Shown here: piece by piece, positions 7,492 through 11,605 of the stretch
Numbering within the stretch: the first letter of the stretch is position 1
Layout: each line of letters opens with the position of its first letter
Assembly: GCA_021820825.1 (NCBI GenBank)
Contig: JAKADD010000039.1
Coordinates: 1-11,605 of the forward strand
Length of the DNA stretch: 11,605 bases
Source of the DNA: Bacillota bacterium
GTDB lineage: Bacteria > Bacillota > Bacilli > Alicyclobacillales > SLC66
Reading direction: 5' to 3'
The notes under the pieces: model-generated
What the model saw: only the letters and a program-made list of their open reading frames with translations
Databases searched by the model: none
Told to the model about the DNA's origin: nothing
Program-made: the position numbers and the translations under genes

Positions 7492-8793
7492 TCATCCCAC
7501 TTTCCATAGAGGGTGCGACTCCGCCTGACGGAAATCGCGATATACGTACAGCGTTGCGAACAGCACGGCAATGGCCAGTCCGCAGATCAACAATAACCCG
7601 CGAACAGGGATCTGGTTTTGTTCCAAGAGAAAGGATGACACGGTGTAGCTTACCGGCACAAGCCCCATCGACATCAGGGCCAGCACAGACATGGTGCGCC
7701 CCAGTTTGTTCGCGGGTACAATCGTTTGAATGTATATGAGAAATGGAATATTGACGACGCTGACCGCCACCCCCATGATTACCATGAGTCCTATCCCCGC
7801 CCAAGCTACGTGCACGAATCCGATTCCGGTCATGGCCATGCCCATGATAGAACCCAGAACTCCCAGCCATAAAAACCGTCCGCGAAATCCGCGCATGACG
7901 AACACAACCAAACCGCCAAAGACTGTTCCCAGGCCAAATCCGGCTTCGTACATTCCGTAAGCGCCACCCGTCCACCCGAAACTCTTGATGAGCACGGGAA
8001 TGCCAATATTGATGGGCCCCATGAACAACAGGTTGATGACAAGGGAAACCATCATAACAATCAAAAGGATGCGGACCGACCATACATATTGAACACCCTG
8101 CGCAATATCCCGCCAAACCGAAACGGATTCGGCAATCTCCGGTGAGCCCGAACTCGCAAGATCGCTCTGGCGCCGCAAGCGCAACCGGGTGAGAATAGCC
8201 GAACTGAGCGCAAAGACAACGGCAATTACCATAAACATATCCTGATAGACATGTAACAGTAACAGTCCAGCGGCCAGGAGCGGACCCAGAACCATGCTGA
8301 GTTGTTGACCTGTTTGAACCAGACTGTTTGCTTTAGCCAGACTCGAGGCAGGTACGGCGCTAGGCACGATAGACCCGCTCGCCGGATAAAAGAAAGCATC
8401 AATAATACCGAATAACATCGCCATGGAATCAATAATTGCAATGGGCGGTTTCCCATTCAGGAAGATCAACAGGACGACAAATCCGGCTAGAATCAAAGCA
8501 CGAATCAGTAACGACAACACGAGAATGTGCTTGCGATCGATACGATCCGCCGCCGCGCCACCTAAGAGCATGAACACAATGCGCGGAATGGAGGCGAAAG
8601 TAAGCGTAGTGCCCAGTGCAAATTCTGAGCCGGTTACGTTTAGAACAAACCATCCCAAGACAATGAAATAGGCGCCATCGCCAAGTGCAGACAACCAGGT
8701 TCCGACCATCAAGCTCAAAAAATTGCGGTCTGTCCACAGACGAAACACCGTGTCCTTCGATACGTCGTCAGGCTCCCCCGGTACTGGAATCAT
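7492..8793 (-). CDS. MFS transporter, macrolide-efflux-like (MFS_3 type)
   Basis: This 433-residue integral membrane protein has about twelve hydrophobic segments. The start of the core, RNFLSLMVGTWLSALGDGAY (23-42), and motif A variant GGAAADRIDRKHI (78-90) are characteristic of the MFS_3/MefA-like group, proton-driven exporters in the cytoplasmic membrane often linked to macrolide or peptide-antibiotic efflux. The substrate cannot be inferred from the sequence. ATG 8793 has AGGAGG about 9 nt upstream and lies inside the 3' end of the ArsR-type regulator gene (26-nt overlap), a sign of translational coupling. Regulation by that neighbouring protein is the simplest reading. The C-terminus is short and polar (QAESHPLWKVG). 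The next gene, the nuclease subunit, begins 82 nt after the stop in the same direction, so all four genes may share a transcript. Confidence 0.92.
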   Translation of the reverse strand: MIPVPGEPDDVSKDTVFRLWTDRNFLSLMVGTWLSALGDGAYFIVLGWFVLNVTGSEFALGTTLTFASIPRIVFMLLGGAAADRIDRKHILVLSLLIRALILAGFVVLLIFLNGKPPIAIIDSMAMLFGIIDAFFYPASGSIVPSAVPASSLAKANSLVQTGQQLSMVLGPLLAAGLLLLHVYQDMFMVIAVVFALSSAILTRLRLRRQSDLASSGSPEIAESVSVWRDIAQGVQYVWSVRILLIVMMVSLVINLLFMGPINIGIPVLIKSFGWTGGAYGMYEAGFGLGTVFGGLVVFVMRGFRGRFLWLGVLGSIMGMAMTGIGFVHVAWAGIGLMVIMGVAVSVVNIPFLIYIQTIVPANKLGRTMSVLALMSMGLVPVSYTVSSFLLEQNQIPVRGLLLICGLAIAVLFATLYVYRDFRQAESHPLWKVG

Positions 8794-9499
8794 CCCGTGC
8801 AGCCTCCTGTTTCGCGGTAACTTCGCCAGTACGCGGATTCACATCGATTCGATATCCTTTAGGGGCGCCCGGTTCCTCAACCTTGAAATTCTCTATATCG
8901 GTCAGAAAACCAATGCTCGTCATGAAAAATATCTCTCCCGTACCCGAGTCTGCCTCTTTCGATCCCTCATCCTGCGTGGTACGGGCTTGATCCAGTTCGC
9001 TAAGCTCTCCCATGAGTGCTCGGTACTTCTGCCGCCACGCCAGCAATTTCTCGCGGTCCGCCCGGACTTCCCACATCCCGTGAAGCAACGGGAAGCTGGC
9101 GTCATCCCGATTCTGGTTCATGTGGAAATATTCCTCGCGAGTCTCATATACCCTCGAGAGGGCCATTCGCAACTGATTCGCCAGCACCTCCTGCATGACG
9201 GAGGGGTCAACCTGCGTAGACGGGAGCAGGTCCTCACTCAGCACGTAGTCAATGGCAGCGGCACGATAAAACTTTTGCACGATCCCATTTTTCTCTTGCG
9301 TCCGAACGACCTCAATGAATCCGTGACTTTCCAGTTCGCGCAAGTGGTAGTGAACTTTAGACGCCGACACTTGCAGTTGGTCTCCCAACTGTTTGCCGGT
9401 CGCTTCCTGTGTGATTAGCATGGTAAGCAACCGGATGCGGAGGGGGTCGCTGACGACTCGAAGTTGCTCCGGTGTTTCTATGACAAAATAATGCTTCAC
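8768..9499 (-). CDS. ArsR-type winged-helix regulator with long C-terminal domain
   Basis: The 243-residue protein has an N-terminal ArsR/HTH_20-type winged helix (about 8-80). It includes RVVSDPLRIRLLTML (14-28), recognition helix VSASKVHYHLRELESHG (44-60) and wing FIEVVRTQEKNGIVQKFYRA (61-80). The remaining 160 residues exceed the usual ArsR length of about 100-120. They contain an amphipathic helical region and end with GYRIDVNPRTGEVTAK (215-230), possibly a beta hairpin; no metal-binding Cys cluster is seen. This fits a ligand-sensing or dimerisation domain rather than a metal sensor. GTG 9499 is favoured because AAAGGG lies about 9-10 nt upstream. ATG 9508 would have that site directly against it, and a TTG at 9535 has none. 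It overlaps the MFS gene by 26 nt, so it probably controls that exporter and itself. Confidence 0.88.
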   Translation of the reverse strand: MKHYFVIETPEQLRVVSDPLRIRLLTMLITQEATGKQLGDQLQVSASKVHYHLRELESHGFIEVVRTQEKNGIVQKFYRAAAIDYVLSEDLLPSTQVDPSVMQEVLANQLRMALSRVYETREEYFHMNQNRDDASFPLLHGMWEVRADREKLLAWRQKYRALMGELSELDQARTTQDEGSKEADSGTGEIFFMTSIGFLTDIENFKVEEPGAPKGYRIDVNPRTGEVTAKQEAARDDSSTGGA

Positions 9500-9535
9500 G
9501 CAACCCATCCCTTTCGGAATACCGAGCTCGCGCAA

Positions 9536-9567
9536 CTTATACTGTACGTTCTAAATACGTTGAACGT
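9536..9567 (-). promoter_or_regulatory. Candidate promoter and operator of the ArsR-MFS-nuclease unit
   Basis: On the minus strand a -10 like TATAAG (9541-9536) sits 17 nt from a weak -35 TTCAAC (9564-9559). A perfect inverted repeat, ACGTTC-N10-GAACGT (9546-9551 and 9562-9567), covers the -35 and the spacer. AACGT also recurs as a direct repeat across the same stretch. ArsR-type repressors bind such short inverted repeats over promoters, so this is a sensible autoregulatory operator. The assignment is inference from position and symmetry. Confidence 0.45.
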
Positions 9568-10055
9568 TTATCTGCAGTATATTGCCTGACGCGCATTTTT
9601 GCAATGGGTGCATCGAAACGAAAGTCTCTACTGTGCAGAATGTGTTTCTCAACATTCTGAACGCCGCAAGATTGCCAAAAAGGCCAATCTGTTACTTGAT
9701 CATTCAGTTGGTCGCGAGTGGCGCAATTGTACCCCCAGAACTTTTATCAGCATTTTTTCGAGGTCTTCGCCGGGCGCTCCCTTGAACGTACAGTATCAAC
9801 ATAGCGACACTGGCGTGCATGTTGAAAGTGGGAAAATAGTTAACGGGTAAACCGTCTGAATATCCAGACTGGAATACAATATGGGCACCATCAGTACAGT
9901 CTTTCAAGCTGCTCACAATAGCGGGAAAATCGCTTAATCGCGCGTGATTCGGGTGCGATGGAGGCACACTCAATATTTACCGATTTGTTGAGAATCCTGA
10001 CTATGATGTCGCTGATAGCCTGCCCTCGTAGCTGGGCTGGACTGCCGATAGAACT
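9568..10055. other. Intergenic region without a convincing gene; possible decayed zinc-knuckle ORF
   Basis: No ORF here has both a good start and a recognisable full-length product. On the plus strand, two overlapping frames encode FCNGC (9597-9611) and YCAEC (9629-9643). The second frame continues as a basic helix, VSQHSERRKIAKKANLLLDH. Joined by one frameshift they would make a CxxC...CxxC zinc knuckle like those of small HNH-type or phage proteins, so this may be a gene remnant. A minus-strand frame of 89 codons (9704-9973) starts with TTG, has no ribosome binding site and matches nothing I recognise. A small hairpin GTCTG-N6-CAGAC lies at about 9854-9869. Confidence 0.35.
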
Positions 10056-10079
10056 CTACAAGCGGTTTCTATCGGCAGT
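10041..10079. repeat. Perfect 13-bp inverted repeat over the 3' end of the propeller gene
   Basis: ACTGCCGATAGAA at 10041-10053 is the exact reverse complement of 10067-10079, with a 13-nt loop. The last codons and the stop of the lipoprotein gene lie within this structure. On the plus strand it is followed by AATTTTTCCCC (10080-10090), so it has the form of an intrinsic terminator for transcription entering from the left. On the minus strand no T-run follows, but the hairpin could still protect or end the lipoprotein transcript. Confidence 0.75.
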
Positions 10080-11207
10080 AATTTTTCCCCGATGACTCCA
10101 GACGGATCCACCGTTCTCTGTGTACAGAAGTTTCCCCGAGGACAGCGCAAATCCGATCTTTGGATTCACGAAATCCAGCGTTTGTACGTTTTTGAGTGAG
10201 CGGTTGACAACTATCCACCGATTGCCTCCATCCGTAGTGCGATACAACACATCGCCGACAAGGAGCCATCCCTGGGTTGGACTGACGTAAAACGCAACGG
10301 GTGGTTGTCCAATCATCGTCGCTGGTGCGGAAGCGCGCCACTTTGATCCGGAGTCGACGGTGCTGTAGGTAACCCAGCGGCTTGAGGCGTATTCCATCAG
10401 AACCACAGCTTGTGAAGTAGGCCAGACTCGCACATAGAACACGGTCTGAGAGTCCATGCTCAGAGAAGGGAGAACGGGAAGACTTTGATGTTTCCATTCT
10501 CCGCCGCCGTCGCGCGTCACAAATGAATATGTTTCGCCAGGGGCTATCCCGACCGCACCCGTTGAATCGAACAACCACCCGGTTCTTGAGTTGAGAAAAT
10601 AGGCTGATCCCCCGATCGATGAATGAAGTTGTGCAGGGCGCCACTGAACTCCTCCATCTTTGGTGACCCATACCTCGCCTGGCGTCGGCCCTCCCCCTGT
10701 ATTCGCCGGATCAATCAATGAAATCCACCCCGCCTGCGGATTGATAAAGTCCACATAACTGACGAGGGGCGGGGGCAACGGAACACCACCCTTTGATTTG
10801 GCGCGCAAAACATAAAACCGCGTGGATTGCCACTTGCGACCGCCATTGGAGGTGCGATTGATGAGCACTTCAGTCCTCTTCAGATTCCCGAATGGAACGG
10901 ATACTGCATACGCTGTATTGGCATTGAGGAAATCCGTTCGTATAGATCCCTCCTCGAAGTGCGCAGGGGAAACGTTGGTCCATGAGACTCCTGCGTCGTT
11001 CGTTCTGAAGATCCGATACCCGTTCAATGCCCAGCCCTGCTTGGCAGTGATCATGTGTATACCCGTAAACCGTTGCGCCGTTCCTGCCCGTACAGTGGTT
11101 CCACCACGAGGAGCGAAAGACGAAGAACTTCCACACCCCGACAACATGATTGCCGCACTCGCTATAAGAGCGACAGACACTGTGCGAAACATTCTCCGCG
11201 ATTTCAC
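10056..11207 (-). CDS. Lipoprotein with seven Asp-box repeats (YCF48/BNR-like beta-propeller)
   Basis: The 383-residue exported lipoprotein has a signal peptide with an N-terminal KSRR, a hydrophobic core and lipobox LSGC (cleavage before Cys25), then a Ser-rich linker. Seven Asp-box-like motifs of the form S/T-x-D/N-x-G-x-x-W follow at 69, 119, 182, 231, 283, 324 and 363, many preceded by a GWxL/GFAL strand. Seven copies suggest a seven-bladed beta-propeller of the YCF48, sortilin or BNR type. In Gram-positive bacteria such proteins sit on the outer face of the membrane. The ligand is unknown, and sialidase catalytic residues are not evident. GTG 11207 is preferred: AAGG lies about 10 nt upstream and the signal peptide has normal length. 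The ATG at 11255 has no binding site and would give an overlong n-region. No operon partner is visible. Confidence 0.88.
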   Translation of the reverse strand: MKSRRMFRTVSVALIASAAIMLSGCGSSSSFAPRGGTTVRAGTAQRFTGIHMITAKQGWALNGYRIFRTNDAGVSWTNVSPAHFEEGSIRTDFLNANTAYAVSVPFGNLKRTEVLINRTSNGGRKWQSTRFYVLRAKSKGGVPLPPPLVSYVDFINPQAGWISLIDPANTGGGPTPGEVWVTKDGGVQWRPAQLHSSIGGSAYFLNSRTGWLFDSTGAVGIAPGETYSFVTRDGGGEWKHQSLPVLPSLSMDSQTVFYVRVWPTSQAVVLMEYASSRWVTYSTVDSGSKWRASAPATMIGQPPVAFYVSPTQGWLLVGDVLYRTTDGGNRWIVVNRSLKNVQTLDFVNPKIGFALSSGKLLYTENGGSVWSHRGKITADRNRL

Positions 11208-11530
11208 TCCACTATCACCTTCCTGGCATCCATGGTCTCCGATTAGACGATTCATATGCCGAAAAGGTTACAAAGTGTCCGCGAAGCACGAAGTTACACC
11301 CTTTCACGGAGACATTCCCCCATACCAGGCACTGATACCGGATATACGCCCCCATCCTATTGCCTCCCCGCACGCGCATTCGGCATATGACGATTTTCAT
11401 AGGACTGAACTAGAAGAGCGGGCCCTGAAAAACATGGTTATAGAGGCAAATCAACATGCGGAGGTTTGGTGAACAATACGCAGGTTGACGTAGCGGCTTC
11501 GACCTAGTTCGACAGCCAGACGATCGAATG
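11208..11530. other. Intergenic region with 12-bp inverted repeat and probable IS end
   Basis: No convincing gene is seen. TCATATGCCGAA (11252-11263) recurs as its exact reverse complement at 11379-11390, 115 bp away, with a CATATG core. One arm lies just upstream of the lipoprotein start and could be regulatory. Further right, the stretch around 11456-11475 (GCGGAGGTTTGGTGAAC) resembles terminal sequences of ISL3-type elements as I remember them. It would mark the end of the element whose transposase tail starts at 11533, but the exact boundary and target duplication cannot be fixed with only one end in view. Confidence 0.35.
11252..11390. repeat. 12-bp perfect inverted repeat pair, 115 bp apart
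   Basis: TCATATGCCGAA at 11252-11263 and TTCGGCATATGA at 11379-11390 are exact reverse complements; the match does not extend further on either side. The function is unknown: paired regulator sites upstream of the lipoprotein gene or chance are both possible. Confidence 0.6.
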
Positions 11531-11605
11531 TCAGCCCCGATAGAACACTCGGGCTCGTAACACAGCGAAACTGATCCTTCCGTACATTTGATGCTTGAGC
11601 ATCTT
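11531..11605 (-). CDS. ISL3-like transposase, C-terminal tail (cut by the window edge)
   Basis: Only the last 24 or so codons are visible, ending at TGA 11531-11533. The peptide KMLKHQMYGRISFAVLRARV closely follows the conserved C-terminus of ISL3-family (DDE) transposases, where a KRxMYGRAxFxLLRxRV pattern is usual. Several positions differ from that pattern (Ile-Ser-Phe in place of Ala-x-Phe, Val-Leu in place of Leu-Leu), so it may be a diverged or decaying copy. The main body lies beyond the right edge, so intactness cannot be judged. Confidence 0.6.
   Translation of the reverse strand, partial: KMLKHQMYGRISFAVLRARVFYRG

Noticed and set aside
9704..9973. Minus-strand 89-codon open frame
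   Set aside because: It has a TTG start without a binding site and no recognised motif. I could not exclude a remnant, but there is no positive support.
10822..11472. Plus-strand 216-codon open frame
   Set aside because: Most of it is antisense to the lipoprotein gene, and its end runs into the presumed IS terminus; the tail after 11280 looks helix-like but has no start, ribosome binding site or recognised homology.
11534..11553. GCCCCGA/TCGGGC hairpin as a terminator
   Set aside because: The stem needs a bulge and no T-run follows on either strand.

Overview
The window looks like chromosomal DNA of a Gram-positive, Bacillota-type bacterium. The genes have strong GGAGG-type ribosome binding sites, use TTG and GTG starts, include a YhaO/YhaN-like nuclease pair, and base composition is moderately GC-rich. 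An Alicyclobacillus-like relative is my guess, not a sequence proof. Every convincing gene lies on the minus strand, so transcription runs from high to low coordinates.

Layout from right to left. At 11531-11605 is the C-terminal tail of a transposase that resembles the ISL3 family, cut by the window edge. Next is a lipoprotein with seven Asp-box-like repeats, probably a seven-bladed beta-propeller (10056-11207). Its 3' end lies inside a perfect 13-bp inverted repeat. A 556-bp gap (9500-10055) holds no convincing intact gene, only a possible decayed zinc-knuckle ORF. Then comes a tightly packed set: an ArsR-type regulator (8768-9499), an MFS efflux protein (7492-8793), a YhaO/SbcD-like metallophosphoesterase (6282-7409) and a YhaN/SbcC-like coiled-coil ATPase (3625-6285). 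The gene junctions are a 26-nt overlap, an 82-nt gap and a 4-nt ATGA overlap. A candidate promoter with a 6-bp-arm inverted repeat precedes the regulator. An aldo/keto reductase (2665-3582) follows, apparently with its own TATAAT promoter inside the 3' end of the ATPase gene.

The left third is a multidrug-type module: an ABC exporter gene (1144-2471), a MarR regulator that overlaps it by 11 nt, and an MFS transporter running off the left edge. The ABC gene is broken. Sequence between the fifth membrane helix and the ABC signature motif is missing, which removes TM6, Walker A and the Q-loop, and the two remaining parts are in different frames.

I see no CRISPR array, tRNA, rRNA or clear novel defence system. 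The points most worth checking are the ABC deletion, the hook-less nuclease/ATPase pair with altered metal-site residues, and the inverted repeats around the lipoprotein gene.
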